DNA of 64,000 bases from Polynucleobacter sp. 80A-SIGWE (GCF_018882295.1 NZ_JACVOR010000001.1:744001-808000); one strand, 5' to 3'. Numbered from the stretch's first letter, positions 1-9,163 are shown. Notes: a model not told the origin generated them from the sequence alone. A program made the numbers and translations.

Positions 1-113
1 GGGATTGAGTCGATAGAGCGTTCTGTTTCATCGCAAGAAACAATTGCCTCTAGGGCTGTGTGGCGGCTCCACAAATTCGGGCCGCGCAACATGCGAATAC
101 GGGTGATTTCCAA
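1..113 (-). CDS. cphA: Cyanophycin synthetase CphA, N-terminal fragment (cut by window edge)
   Basis: Only the first 37 or so codons lie in the window. The peptide reads LEITRIRMLRGPNLWSRHTA, the conserved start of CphA enzymes, which build cyanophycin (multi-L-arginyl-poly-L-aspartate) from ATP, Asp and Arg. The start is probably the TTG at 113-111, which follows the stop codon of cphA' (114-116) with no gap, so the two genes should be translationally coupled. The motif RGPNLW matches RGPNMW at the start of the upstream paralogue, so this is a tandem pair as known from Cupriavidus. Completeness of the rest of the gene cannot be judged here. Confidence 0.85.
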   Translation of the reverse strand, partial: MEITRIRMLRGPNLWSRHTALEAIVSCDETERSIDSI

Positions 114-2306
114 TTAAACCCCTACTGGAATGCTGGCATCAGAAACAAAGGTTTCAGCACCAGCTTCGATTACGTTGAACGGAATATCTAAGGCCCAAGC
201 TGCAGCAATCGCAGCACCAAGATTCATCGGTTTCCATGGCTCACTGGCGCTAGGCTCACAGTTACGCGGCACTGGAATACTCTTTTGATCATGCTTGGCA
301 GATTTGAGAATGATTTGTTGATTACCAATCATCACTACACGACCACCATTTTTAAGGTGCTCTTGCGCAATAGCGGATGTTGAGTCTTGGGTGAAGAAGA
401 TCACCTCACCATCACTGAGTTCTGCCATGCTCGCAACCATTGGGTCATCGGCATTAAGTACGGCAACACCTGTTGGCAAGACCACATCTACTTGCGTTCT
501 AACGATGCTAAACACTTGGTCTTCATCGTAGATGGCGTATTGAGGGAAGTTGGCTTTTGGATCTACATTCAAAACAACGCCAACTTGGCAGCGATCATAA
601 GCAAGACCTTCTATCAACATCGATAGATTGTTGTTCTCGATCACAGCTGCTTCAACTGCACGATTTAATAAAGTGCGACGGGCATTTTCCCAGTTGGCAG
701 CATTGCTCTTTTGAATTGAGCGATGACCAAAAAACAAACCCTTGCTGCAAGACAATCCAACATACAAATTAGTGAGTCGCAAGAAGTGGGCAATCATTTC
801 AGCAACAGGAGTTTTGCCGCGAGCACCGCAGACACCAACTACTGGAATGCGGAAATCAGTGCCTGGCGGGAAAAGATGATTCGCAATTTCTTTGCCAACT
901 GGTTGAGGTTTGCCGCTGGCAGGTTTCAAGTGCATCAATAAACCTGGGCCAGCATTCACTTCAACAATGGCTGCATTCTGCACATCCAATGGTTTGCTAA
1001 TGTCTTGTGCAACTAGATCAACGCCAGCAATCTCCAGCCCCACTACGCGAGCGGCTAAAGCTACTTGGCTAGCTACTTCCGGATGAATTAAATCGGTGAC
1101 ATCAAATGCAACGTTGCCATTACTTTGAATGAGTACTTTTTGATCCAATGCTGGAATGCTTGCGCCAGTGAGTTTCTGACGCGCAAGCTCTAACTCCACT
1201 GCAGAATCAATGCGTACTGGATTGAGTGGACATTCTTCAGTAGTGCCGCGACGTGGGTCAGAATTAATTTGGGTCTGAATGAGTTCAAGCACGGTATGTT
1301 TGCCATCACCGGTAACCCAAACAGTTTCGCCTTTAGCTGCTGCAACCACTTTGTTGCCAACCACTAGCAAGCGATGTTCGTCACCAATAATGTGACGCTC
1401 TACTAAAACTTCGCTACCTTCATCAATTGCAACGGCATAGGCCGCTTCAATTTCTTGTTGGGTGTAGAGGTTGATAAAAACACCGCGACCGTGATTGCCA
1501 TCAATTGGTTTGACTACAACTGGCAGGCCGATATCTTGTGCTGCTTCCCATGCATCATCGGCACTAGTAACGGTGCGGCCTTCAGGCGTAGGGACTCCCG
1601 CGCTAGATAAAAGACTCTTAGTAAGATCTTTATCGCGAGAAATTGTTTCAGCGATTGCGCTGGTTTGATCTGTTTCAGCAGTCCAGATGCGACGCTGCTT
1701 AGCGCCATAACCTAGTTGTACTAGGTTGCCTTCAGATAGGCGGATAGAGGGAATACCGCGCTCTTCTGCTGCATTCACAATGCAGGCTGTACTTGGCCCA
1801 AGCAATAGATCGTCACCAAGCTCGCGCAATTCTTCAATGATCGTGCTCACAAGAGCAACAGGATCTTTAGTGTCTTGGGCTAAAGCAAGATACAGGTCAC
1901 GAGCGTATTTGAGTGCAGTGAGAGTAACTTCTTCGTTAATCGCACTCACCATGACTTTGTAAACTCCGCGACGATCACCATCACGTGCTTTACCAAAGCC
2001 GCCGGGGATGCCGGCTAAATTTTGTAATTCCAGGGTCAGGTGCTCAAGGATGTGAGCAGGCCATGTACCTTCTTCTACTCTTTTGAGAAATCCACCAGCT
2101 TCGCCATAGCTGCAGCGGTGTTCTTGGAGGCTAGGGAGTGCTTTGACGAGTCGGTCATAAAACCCAGGGATGAGGTTAGAAGGGAAGTCCTCTAATTCAC
2201 CAATATCGAGCCAAACTTCAATAACAGGATGGTAAGTCCACATATTGGGGCCGCGGAGATGCTTGACACTCAAGATCTCAATGGTTTTATCTAGTAATTG
2301 GGGCAT
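114..2306 (-). CDS. cphA': Cyanophycin synthetase-like protein CphA' (short paralogue)
   Basis: This 730-residue protein has the CphA layout: an N-terminal CphA domain (1 to about 160), an ATP-grasp domain (about 220-470, with VVVKPIDGNHGRGVF near residue 260) and a Mur-ligase-like domain beginning near 488. Its P-loop is GARGKT instead of the usual GTNGKT, but GxxGKT is kept. Typical CphA enzymes are about 870 residues, and this one stops before the C-terminal Mur lobe, as in the short CphA' type that lies next to cphA in Cupriavidus. It precedes cphA in the same transcript. The shorter form may assist the main synthetase or have a changed substrate; this is inference. Family assignment is firm, exact activity is not. 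Confidence 0.88.
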   Translation of the reverse strand: MPQLLDKTIEILSVKHLRGPNMWTYHPVIEVWLDIGELEDFPSNLIPGFYDRLVKALPSLQEHRCSYGEAGGFLKRVEEGTWPAHILEHLTLELQNLAGIPGGFGKARDGDRRGVYKVMVSAINEEVTLTALKYARDLYLALAQDTKDPVALVSTIIEELRELGDDLLLGPSTACIVNAAEERGIPSIRLSEGNLVQLGYGAKQRRIWTAETDQTSAIAETISRDKDLTKSLLSSAGVPTPEGRTVTSADDAWEAAQDIGLPVVVKPIDGNHGRGVFINLYTQQEIEAAYAVAIDEGSEVLVERHIIGDEHRLLVVGNKVVAAAKGETVWVTGDGKHTVLELIQTQINSDPRRGTTEECPLNPVRIDSAVELELARQKLTGASIPALDQKVLIQSNGNVAFDVTDLIHPEVASQVALAARVVGLEIAGVDLVAQDISKPLDVQNAAIVEVNAGPGLLMHLKPASGKPQPVGKEIANHLFPPGTDFRIPVVGVCGARGKTPVAEMIAHFLRLTNLYVGLSCSKGLFFGHRSIQKSNAANWENARRTLLNRAVEAAVIENNNLSMLIEGLAYDRCQVGVVLNVDPKANFPQYAIYDEDQVFSIVRTQVDVVLPTGVAVLNADDPMVASMAELSDGEVIFFTQDSTSAIAQEHLKNGGRVVMIGNQQIILKSAKHDQKSIPVPRNCEPSASEPWKPMNLGAAIAAAWALDIPFNVIEAGAETFVSDASIPVGV

Positions 2307-2381
2307 ATGTGGAATGGGGGGTCTTGGCGCAGCCTCAGAGGGTGAGGGCGGGGATGACTCAGACTATCTCTCTGGTTCTAG

Positions 2382-2410
2382 TAATTATTCAAAATCCACA
2401 AAATTAGCAA
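2382..2410 (-). promoter_or_regulatory. Candidate sigma70 promoter for cphA'-cphA
   Basis: On the minus strand TTGCTA (2410-2405) is followed after exactly 17 nt by TAATTA (2387-2382), about 75 nt upstream of the cphA' start. It lies in the 210-bp divergent gap shared with the ABC transporter gene. No operator could be recognised. Confidence 0.4.
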
Positions 2411-2500
2411 AAATACACAAAAAAGCCTACTTCGTTAATTTAACGGCTTTCTGCCCTGTAAAGTTGACAGACTTACTAAATCTAAAAAATCTAGCTCCAC

Positions 2501-2506
2501 TATACT
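2501..2506 (+). promoter_or_regulatory. Candidate -10 box of the cyanophycin-associated ABC gene
   Basis: TATACT matches the -10 consensus in five of six positions and lies 10 nt before the ATG at 2517, which would leave a leader of only a few nucleotides. A TTGACA occurs at 2464-2469 but is too far away (31 nt) to pair with it. No Shine-Dalgarno sequence is visible. Confidence 0.3.
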
Positions 2507-2516
2507 TTTAGGACTA

Positions 2517-4865
2517 ATGAAGCCAGAAATTACCCCAACCGCTCCCCCTTTGCCAACGCTTTGGGCTAGCGCTTTAGAAGCACCCCAATCCCCAGTAAAA
2601 GATGCCAACTCAATGCTGGCATGGGTTGAGCTGGATCTTGATGGTGAAATGCGCTTTGAAAAAAGCCTGCTTTGTTTGATCCCAACGGGCTTATTTTGGA
2701 CGGACGGCACTCACTCAGAATTCTGGCCTATTAGCTCTGGGGCTCATCTTTCGCATGGAGATCATGCTGGAGTAGGGCACCTCAAATTGGAGTCTGAGAC
2801 TAGTCTGCTGCGACTTTGGTATTTCACCTTAGCCGTCAATCCACAAGTATTGCGCCTACAAAGTAGTTTTAAGCAGTTAATAAAAGGTGATCAGGCCACT
2901 AAAGAGCCTGAGGCTTCTGAATACGACAAGCAGGTGTGTCCGGTGTGTTTGAGTCCTAAGCCTGCCAATTCAGATGCATGTCCGACTTGCGACCCGGAAG
3001 AGGATGCCCCTCCATCTACTTGGACTTTATTTAAGCTTTGGCGTTTTGCACGCCCTTACAAAAAAGAGCTTTTACTGGGTTTCGTGCTGACTTTGCTCTC
3101 TACCGGCGCTACGCTCATTCCGCCGTACCTGACGATGCCTTTAATGGATCACGTGTTGATTCCCTATGAAAAAGGTAATCCGATTGATTTTGCTCTGGCC
3201 ACCAAATACCTTTTGGCTTTATTTGCTGCGGCAATCGTAGCCTGGGGCTTGGGTTGGTGGAAGACTTATCTGCTGGCCTTGGTGAGTGAGCGTATTGGCG
3301 CAGACTTGCGTAATACGACTTTTGAGCATTTACTCAAATTGTCCTTAGAGTATTTCGGCGGCAAAAGAACGGGTGACTTAATTGCGCGTATTGGCGCTGA
3401 GACTGACCGCATTTGCGTATTCCTATCTCTTTACGCTTTGGACTTTGCGACCGACGTCATCATGATTACGATGACCGCAGCAATTTTGGTGTCGATTGAT
3501 CCTTTGCTCGCATTGGTCACTTTGGCACCATTGCCATTTATCGTGTGGATGATTCATGTAGTGCGAGACAAACTCCGTTTTGGGTTTGAAAAGATTGATC
3601 GCGTTTGGTCTGAAGTAACCAATATCTTGGCTGATACGATCCCGGGTATTCGAGTAGTGAAAGCCTTTGCTCAAGAAGACCGCGAACTCAAACGTTTTGT
3701 TGATTCCAATAAACACAATTTACAAATCAATGATCGCGTCAATCGCGTCTGGGGATTGTTTTCCCCAACAGTCACACTCTTAACTGAAACTGGTCTCTTA
3801 GTGGTGTGGGGTTTCGGTATTTGGCAGGTGGCACATCAAAAGGTTACTGTTGGTGTGTTGATTGCATTCCTTGCCTACATTGGACGCTTCTACATTCGAC
3901 TCGATTCAATGAGTCGCATCGTTTCTCATACGCAAAAAGCGGCTGCTGGAGCTAAGCGTATTTTTGATATCTTGGATCATGTCTCGAGCGTTCCTGAGCC
4001 AATTAATCCAGCGCCCTTGGGTGAAGTCAAAGGCCGAATCTCCTTGCGGGGCGTGGGTTTCCGGTATGGTAACCGCGCGGTTTCTAAAGGCATTGATTTA
4101 GATATTGCCCCCGGAGAAATGATTGGTTTAGTTGGGCATAGCGGCTCTGGTAAGAGTACTTTAGTGAACTTGATTTGCCGCTTCTACGATGTGAGTGCAG
4201 GCTCCATTGCATTGGATGGGCGCGATATTCGTAGTATCGGAATTGCTGACTATCGCAAGCGCATTGGTTTAGTTTTACAAGAACCATTTTTATTCTTTGG
4301 CACGATTGCGGAAAATATTGCTTACGGCAAGCCGGATGCTACTCGTGAAGAAATTATTGAAGCAGCACGCGCCGCACATGCACACGAATTTATTCTTCGC
4401 TTACCACTTGGTTACGACTCATTGGTCGGTGAGCGCGGTCAATCTCTCTCAGGTGGTGAGCGTCAACGGATTTCAATTGCACGCGCGCTCTTAATTAATC
4501 CAAGTATTTTGATTTTGGATGAAGCCACTTCATCGGTAGACACCACTACTGAAAAAGAAATTCAGCGTGCTTTGGATAATCTAGTTAAGGGCCGCACTAC
4601 GATTGCGATTGCCCATCGACTTTCCACCCTAAGAAAAGCAGACCGCTTGGTTGTGCTCGATAAAGGTGAGATTGTGGAGATTGGCTCGCATGATGAGCTC
4701 ATGGATGCGCAGGGTGCGTACTACGCCTTGTATCAAGCTCAGCTACGCCATGCTGCCGAGTTGGTTGAAGGTGGCGCTATTGGTGAAAGCATTGAAGAAA
4801 GCAAAAATGAACGCGAAGAAGAGCGCCTGCAAGTGATCGCTAAAGAAACTGGAGGTGGCGTATGA
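2517..4865 (+). CDS. Cyanophycin-associated ABC exporter-like protein (fused TMD-NBD with zinc ribbon)
   Basis: The 782-residue protein has a soluble N-terminal region (about 1-135), a short CxxC...CxxC zinc-ribbon-like segment near residues 141-158, six hydrophobic segments typical of type IV ABC exporters (about 180-460), and an ATPase domain with Walker A GHSGSGKST, signature LSGGE, Walker B ILILDEATSS and an H-loop (IAHR). It is a half-transporter that should dimerise. It diverges from cphA'-cphA and overlaps a DUF1854 gene by 4 bp. ABC proteins of this kind with a DUF1854 partner are known to accompany cyanophycin genes. The substrate is unknown; a link to polymer metabolism or to Arg/Asp is inferred from position only. 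Confidence 0.85.
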   Translation: MKPEITPTAPPLPTLWASALEAPQSPVKDANSMLAWVELDLDGEMRFEKSLLCLIPTGLFWTDGTHSEFWPISSGAHLSHGDHAGVGHLKLESETSLLRLWYFTLAVNPQVLRLQSSFKQLIKGDQATKEPEASEYDKQVCPVCLSPKPANSDACPTCDPEEDAPPSTWTLFKLWRFARPYKKELLLGFVLTLLSTGATLIPPYLTMPLMDHVLIPYEKGNPIDFALATKYLLALFAAAIVAWGLGWWKTYLLALVSERIGADLRNTTFEHLLKLSLEYFGGKRTGDLIARIGAETDRICVFLSLYALDFATDVIMITMTAAILVSIDPLLALVTLAPLPFIVWMIHVVRDKLRFGFEKIDRVWSEVTNILADTIPGIRVVKAFAQEDRELKRFVDSNKHNLQINDRVNRVWGLFSPTVTLLTETGLLVVWGFGIWQVAHQKVTVGVLIAFLAYIGRFYIRLDSMSRIVSHTQKAAAGAKRIFDILDHVSSVPEPINPAPLGEVKGRISLRGVGFRYGNRAVSKGIDLDIAPGEMIGLVGHSGSGKSTLVNLICRFYDVSAGSIALDGRDIRSIGIADYRKRIGLVLQEPFLFFGTIAENIAYGKPDATREEIIEAARAAHAHEFILRLPLGYDSLVGERGQSLSGGERQRISIARALLINPSILILDEATSSVDTTTEKEIQRALDNLVKGRTTIAIAHRLSTLRKADRLVVLDKGEIVEIGSHDELMDAQGAYYALYQAQLRHAAELVEGGAIGESIEESKNEREEERLQVIAKETGGGV

Positions 4866-5338
4866 GTCATCATCAACAGTCGCACACCTTAGGGCGTGAT
4901 GCGCTAGGTCGACTTGTATTCGTTGACGCTGCTGGCACACGTCATACAGGTGTCTATCCAGTTAGAGCCTTCCCGATTACCGCTCCAGGCGCTGGTATCT
5001 CCATCATGGATCAGTCTGGCAAAGAATTATGTTGGTTTGATGGCATCACCGCTATTCCAGAGGGTGAGTTAGCTCTGATCGAAGAGGAGCTAGCTGCCCG
5101 TGAGTTCATGCCAGTGATCGAAAAAATCACCAAGGTGTCTACTTTTGCTACCCCGAGTATTTGGGATATCGAAACTGACCGTGGCCCCACCAGAATTCGC
5201 CTCAAGGGCGAGGAAGACATTCGCCGTATTGCTGGCAATACGCTTCTGATTGCTGACTCCAATGGCCTCCAATTTTTGATCAAAGATTCCACTCAGCTAG
5301 ATAAAGTGAGTAAGAAACTTTTAGATCGCTTCCGTTAA
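4862..5338 (+). CDS. DUF1854 protein associated with cyanophycin metabolism
   Basis: This 158-residue soluble protein has no signal peptide or membrane segment. Its sequence (RDALGRLVFVDAAGTRHTGVYP near the start, IRLKGEEDIRRI in the middle) fits the DUF1854 family. The ATG overlaps the stop of the ABC transporter gene (ATGA), implying coupled translation and a role as a partner or regulatory subunit of the transporter. The family lies next to cyanophycin genes in several betaproteobacteria, but its biochemical role has not been established to my knowledge. Confidence 0.8.
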   Translation: MSHHQQSHTLGRDALGRLVFVDAAGTRHTGVYPVRAFPITAPGAGISIMDQSGKELCWFDGITAIPEGELALIEEELAAREFMPVIEKITKVSTFATPSIWDIETDRGPTRIRLKGEEDIRRIAGNTLLIADSNGLQFLIKDSTQLDKVSKKLLDRFR

Positions 5339-5362
5339 GAATTTCCCCCATAAAAGTCGTAC

Positions 5363-5396
5363 TAGGGTTACTACTAATAAGCTAGTGTTACCCCTA
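5363..5396. promoter_or_regulatory. Imperfect dyad upstream of tctC
   Basis: TAGGGTTAC (5363-5371) faces GTTACCCCTA (5387-5396), with ACTA/TAGT repeats nested inside. It lies about 125 nt upstream of tctC in a 181-bp gap that also holds a perfect ATGGAT-AAAA-ATCCAT hairpin (5446-5461). This could be an operator for a regulator of transporter expression. The regulator is not known. Confidence 0.3.
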
Positions 5397-5519
5397 ACTG
5401 TCCATTTGGCAAATATTGATGGCAATCAAGTATTCATGCCCTGATATGGATAAAAATCCATGCATAACAAAGAGAAGCCAAAGTAATATTGGTATTCAAA
5501 ATTTATTGGAGGAGCGTTC

Positions 5520-6524
5520 ATGAAGATGAAGTTAAAAGGGGCATTGATTTCCACCGCATTAGCCCTCGGTGCTGCTGCTGTTTCACCTGCTTTTGCTGCT
5601 TGGGAACCAACCAAGCCAGTTGAGTTCATTATTCCTGCCGGTCCTGGCGGCGGTGCTGACCAAATGGCGCGCATGATCCAAGGCATCATTACAAAGAACA
5701 ACTTGATGAAACAGGCAGTGATTCCTGTGAACAAGGGTGCAGGCGCTGGAGCTGAAGGCTTCTTGGCAATGAAAGAAGCTAAGGGCGATCCAAATAAGAT
5801 CGTGATTACGCTCTCCAACTTGTTTACAACTCCATTGGCAACAGGCGTTCCATTTAACTGGCAAGACATCACTCCAGTAGCCATGTTGGCACTTGACCAA
5901 TTCGTTTTATGGGATAACTCTGACAAGCCTTACAAAACTGCCAAGGAATATATCGACGCAGCTAAAGCGGCTGGCCCTGGCAAGTTCAAGATGGGTGGTA
6001 CTGGCTCTAAGTCTGAAGACCAGATCATTACTGTAGCGATTGAAAAAGCAACTGGCGCTAAGTTCACATACATCCCATTCAAGGGGGGTGGCGACGTTGC
6101 TGTGCAGCTCGTTGGTAATCACATTGATTCTTCTGTGAACAATCCAATTGAAGCAGTAGCTCAATGGCGTGCAAACAAATTACGCGCATTGTGCGTATTT
6201 GATGACACTCGTATGCCTTACAAAGAAAAGATCACTACAACTCAGTCTTGGAATGATGTTCCAACTTGTAAAGAAGCTGGCGTGCCAACTGACTACGTGA
6301 TGTTGCGCGGCATTTTCATGGCTCCTGGCGTAACTCAAGAGCAAGTTGATTACTACATCAACGTGTTCAAAAAAGTACGTGAGACAGCAGAGTGGAAGAA
6401 GTTTATGGCTGATGGCGCATTCAATCAGACATTTATGACTGGTAAAGAGTTCAGAAATTGGCTCACATTAAATGAAGCATTGCATAAGCAATTAATGGCT
6501 GAAGCTGGTTTCTTGGCTAAGTAA
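5520..6524 (+). CDS. tctC: Tripartite tricarboxylate transporter substrate-binding protein (Bug/TctC family)
   Basis: The 334-residue protein begins with a clear signal peptide ending in SPAFA-A (about residue 26), followed by EPTKPVEFIIPAGPGGGAD, the family's substrate-gripping beta-strand and loop. It should be the periplasmic receptor that delivers a carboxylate to TctBA. A strong Shine-Dalgarno sequence (GGAGGAG, 5508-5514) supports the ATG at 5520. It is first in a tctC-tctB-tctA operon but is separated from tctB by a strong terminator hairpin, which suggests the receptor is made in excess over the membrane parts. The ligand (citrate, other carboxylate or related acid) cannot be read from sequence. 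Confidence 0.9.
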   Translation: MKMKLKGALISTALALGAAAVSPAFAAWEPTKPVEFIIPAGPGGGADQMARMIQGIITKNNLMKQAVIPVNKGAGAGAEGFLAMKEAKGDPNKIVITLSNLFTTPLATGVPFNWQDITPVAMLALDQFVLWDNSDKPYKTAKEYIDAAKAAGPGKFKMGGTGSKSEDQIITVAIEKATGAKFTYIPFKGGGDVAVQLVGNHIDSSVNNPIEAVAQWRANKLRALCVFDDTRMPYKEKITTTQSWNDVPTCKEAGVPTDYVMLRGIFMAPGVTQEQVDYYINVFKKVRETAEWKKFMADGAFNQTFMTGKEFRNWLTLNEALHKQLMAEAGFLAK

Positions 6525-6537
6525 TTTTTGAGAAATT

Positions 6538-6571
6538 AAATAGGACCCCTAAAAGCGGGGTCCTATTTTTT
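6538..6571 (+). terminator. Rho-independent terminator or attenuator between tctC and tctB
   Basis: AAATAGGACCCC (6538-6549) pairs perfectly with GGGGTCCTATTT (6557-6568) across a 7-nt loop and is followed by a T-run. It sits inside the tct operon, so it should cut most transcripts after tctC and let a fraction continue into tctBA. Confidence 0.9.
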
Positions 6572-6610
6572 GAGCAAGCGTATCTACTAACTTTATTAAA
6601 AAATATAAAA

Positions 6611-7138
6611 ATGTCTGAACATACAAACAATACAAATCAAGACTCAGTCATTAGCGTGAGAGCGATGGACATCATTACATCGCTCGTGTTCCTGGCAATA
6701 GGTCTGACAGTGATGATTGGTAGTCTGAAGTTGGGTGCTAGCTGGGGTGTTGATGGTCCAGAGGCTGGTTATTTCCCTTTCTATATCAGCTTGATCATCA
6801 TGCTATCTAGTACGGTTACTTTGTATCAATCTGCAATCGTGAACAAGAAAAAGAAAACCGAATCCTTTGTTGATAGCGAGCCCGCCAAGCAGGTGATGGC
6901 GGTATTGTTGCCAGCAATTGTGTTTGTGCTTGGCGTGCAATTGATTGGTATTTATGTTTCCTCGGCTCTCTACATCGCAGTCTTCATGGTGTGGCTGGGA
7001 AAATATCCAATTTGGAAGGCTGTTGCTGTCTCTGTTGGTGTGAGCGCGGCGCTTTACCTCATGTTCGAATACTGGTTCCAAGTTCCATTGCCACATGGTG
7101 CATGGTTCAATCCACTCGAGTTTGTGGGCGTAAATTAA
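6611..7138 (+). CDS. tctB: Tripartite tricarboxylate transporter small membrane subunit TctB
   Basis: The 175-residue protein has a short polar N-terminus and about four hydrophobic segments (for example ITSLVFLAIGLTVMIGSL and VMAVLLPAIVFVLGVQLIG), and contains the GPEAGYFPFY motif usual in TctB. It pairs with the large permease TctA in sodium-driven uptake of carboxylates. It lies between tctC and tctA. The start codon lacks a good ribosome-binding site; the AT-rich stretch before it may help initiation. Confidence 0.88.
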   Translation: MSEHTNNTNQDSVISVRAMDIITSLVFLAIGLTVMIGSLKLGASWGVDGPEAGYFPFYISLIIMLSSTVTLYQSAIVNKKKKTESFVDSEPAKQVMAVLLPAIVFVLGVQLIGIYVSSALYIAVFMVWLGKYPIWKAVAVSVGVSAALYLMFEYWFQVPLPHGAWFNPLEFVGVN

Positions 7139-7179
7139 AAAACAATAACTATTAAAAAAGATTAAAAAAGGAGTCTAAG

Positions 7180-8679
7180 TTGGAAGAAATTAACGCTCTA
7201 TTCAGCGGCTTTGCCGTTGCAATGACACCCTTTAACTTGCTATTAATGCTTGTTGGTGTAACTCTTGGTGTGATTATTGGAGTATTGCCTGGTTTGGGTG
7301 GTGCGAACGGTATTGCGATTCTGTTGCCTTTAACCTTCACAATGCCTCCAACATCCGCAATCATCATGTTGTCCTGTATTTACTGGGGCGCATTGTTTGG
7401 TGGTGCGATTACATCCGTACTCTTTAACATCCCTGGTGAGCCATGGTCTGTTGCGACAACCTTTGACGGTTATCCAATGGCTCGTAATGGTAAAGCTGGC
7501 GAAGCATTGACTGCAGCGTTCACATCATCATTTGTGGGTGCGTTCTTTGCGATTGTGATGATTACCTTCTTGGCACCATTGGTTGCGAAGTTCGCTCTCC
7601 AATTCGGTCCGCCGGAGTTCTTCTCGGTCTACCTCCTGACCTTCTGTAGTTTTGTGGGTATGAATAAAGGTTCGCCATTCAAGACAATTTCAGCAATGAT
7701 GTTGGGCTTTGCTTTGGCTACCGTTGGTATGGATACCGTTACAGGTCAGTTGCGTTTAACTTTCGGTAACCCAGAGTTGATGCGTGGTTTTGACTTCTTG
7801 ATCGCTGTGATCGGCTTGTTTGGTATTGGCGAGATTCTTCTTTCAATGGAAGAGGGCTTGGCCTTCCAAGGTGCTGCAGCGAAGATTCGCGGTAAGGTTG
7901 TTTGGGAAACTTGGAAGCAGTTACCAAAATATTGGGCAACTTCATTGCGCAGCTGCTTGATTGGTTGCTGGATGGGCATCACTCCAGGTGGTGCTACTCC
8001 TGCATCTTTCATGGCTTACGGTGTTGCAAAACGCGTATCTAAAGAAGGTGACAAGTTTGGCACTGGAAAAATGGAAGGTATTGTTGCTCCAGAAACAGCA
8101 GCTCACGCTGCTGGTACAGCCGCCTTGTTACCAATGTTGTCATTAGGTATCCCAGGATCACCAACAGCTGCTGTGTTGCTTGGCGGTTTGTTGATCTGGG
8201 GCTTACAGCCAGGTCCATTACTCTTCGTTGAGAAGCCAGACTTTGTTTGGGGTCTGATCGCTAGTATGTACTTGGGTAACTTGGCAGGCTTGTTTGTTGT
8301 ATTAACTTGCGTTCCATTGTTCGCCTCAATCTTGAGAATTCCGTTCTCCATCATTGCTCCAGTCATTATTGTGATTTGTGCGGTTGGTGCATACACCGTC
8401 CACAATGCGATGTTTGACGTTTGGTTGATGTTGGGCTTCGGCGTGTTGGGTTACGTCTTCAAGAAACTCGATTACCCAATGGCACCTATGGTCTTGGCCT
8501 TGGTGTTGGGCGACCGTGCAGAAGATTCTTTCCGCCAGTCCATGTTGTTCTCACAAGGTAGCTTAGATATTTTCTTCTCTAACTACTTGGTAGGTGCGAT
8601 CACTACATTGGCTTTGGTATTGCTGTTCTGGCCATTGATTGGCAAAGTTATTGGCAAGAAAAAGGCAGCTGCAGCATAA
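7180..8679 (+). CDS. tctA: Tripartite tricarboxylate transporter large permease TctA
   Basis: This 499-residue protein has about 11-12 membrane segments and the two family signatures: GVLPGLGGANGIAILLPL near residue 30 and GITPGGATPASFMAYGVAK near residue 265. It forms the carboxylate path of the TctABC system. The start is TTG at 7180, supported by AAAAAGGAG at 7165-7173 with 6-nt spacing; no better ATG exists upstream in frame. A terminator follows 37 nt after the stop, closing the operon. Confidence 0.92.
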   Translation: MEEINALFSGFAVAMTPFNLLLMLVGVTLGVIIGVLPGLGGANGIAILLPLTFTMPPTSAIIMLSCIYWGALFGGAITSVLFNIPGEPWSVATTFDGYPMARNGKAGEALTAAFTSSFVGAFFAIVMITFLAPLVAKFALQFGPPEFFSVYLLTFCSFVGMNKGSPFKTISAMMLGFALATVGMDTVTGQLRLTFGNPELMRGFDFLIAVIGLFGIGEILLSMEEGLAFQGAAAKIRGKVVWETWKQLPKYWATSLRSCLIGCWMGITPGGATPASFMAYGVAKRVSKEGDKFGTGKMEGIVAPETAAHAAGTAALLPMLSLGIPGSPTAAVLLGGLLIWGLQPGPLLFVEKPDFVWGLIASMYLGNLAGLFVVLTCVPLFASILRIPFSIIAPVIIVICAVGAYTVHNAMFDVWLMLGFGVLGYVFKKLDYPMAPMVLALVLGDRAEDSFRQSMLFSQGSLDIFFSNYLVGAITTLALVLLFWPLIGKVIGKKKAAAA

Positions 8680-8715
8680 GAGTGAAATAAGCTAGAAATA
8701 GCGATTTCATAAGGG

Positions 8716-8739
8716 AAAAGGGGCGCAAGCCCCTTTTTT
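8716..8739 (+). terminator. Rho-independent terminator of tctCBA
   Basis: AAAAGGGGC (8716-8724), loop GCAA, GCCCCTTTT (8729-8737), then more T. This is a perfect 9-bp stem with a T-run. Confidence 0.92.
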
Positions 8740-8776
8740 CATGCCTAAAGCAAAATTCCGATAAAATCTCCCCATC

Positions 8777-9151
8777 ATGAATTTCCGCAAAAATCGCCTC
8801 ATTCACTGGATTGCTGCTCTAGCAATCGCAATGAGTGCGCTTGCGCCAGCAGTTTCTCAAGCGGTATCGCTAGCGAAGCATGGTCAAGGTTTTGCAATGG
8901 AAATCTGTTCTGCTGATGGCGCTAAGATGCAAATTCAGGTGCAGGGCGATGATCAGGCGAATGAATCTGAATCTATGCAGCCTTGCCCATACTGCGTTGC
9001 TCACACAAGCATTGCTCCATCGTTCAATACGAACCTCACATTCCAAGCGCCGCAAACATTGTCTTTGCTGCCACAGCTTTTCTATCAATCACCCAAGCCT
9101 CTCGCTGTTTGGGTAACACCGCCTTCAGCAGCACCTCCCACACAAGCCTAA
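8777..9151 (+). CDS. DUF2946-like exported protein, first gene of the copper operon
   Basis: The 124-residue protein has a signal peptide (ALAIAMSALAPAVSQA), then a short region with a CPYC motif near residues 70-73 (SMQPCPYCVAHTS) and a Pro-rich tail. This matches small DUF2946-type proteins commonly found just upstream of TonB-dependent copper receptors. The CPYC pair could bind metal or be redox active; this is inference. A TAAAAT -10-like box lies 9 nt before the ATG, with no Shine-Dalgarno sequence, so the transcript may be near leaderless. It leads four genes in the same direction. Confidence 0.7.
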   Translation: MNFRKNRLIHWIAALAIAMSALAPAVSQAVSLAKHGQGFAMEICSADGAKMQIQVQGDDQANESESMQPCPYCVAHTSIAPSFNTNLTFQAPQTLSLLPQLFYQSPKPLAVWVTPPSAAPPTQA

Positions 9152-9163
9152 ATCTTTTTAGGG

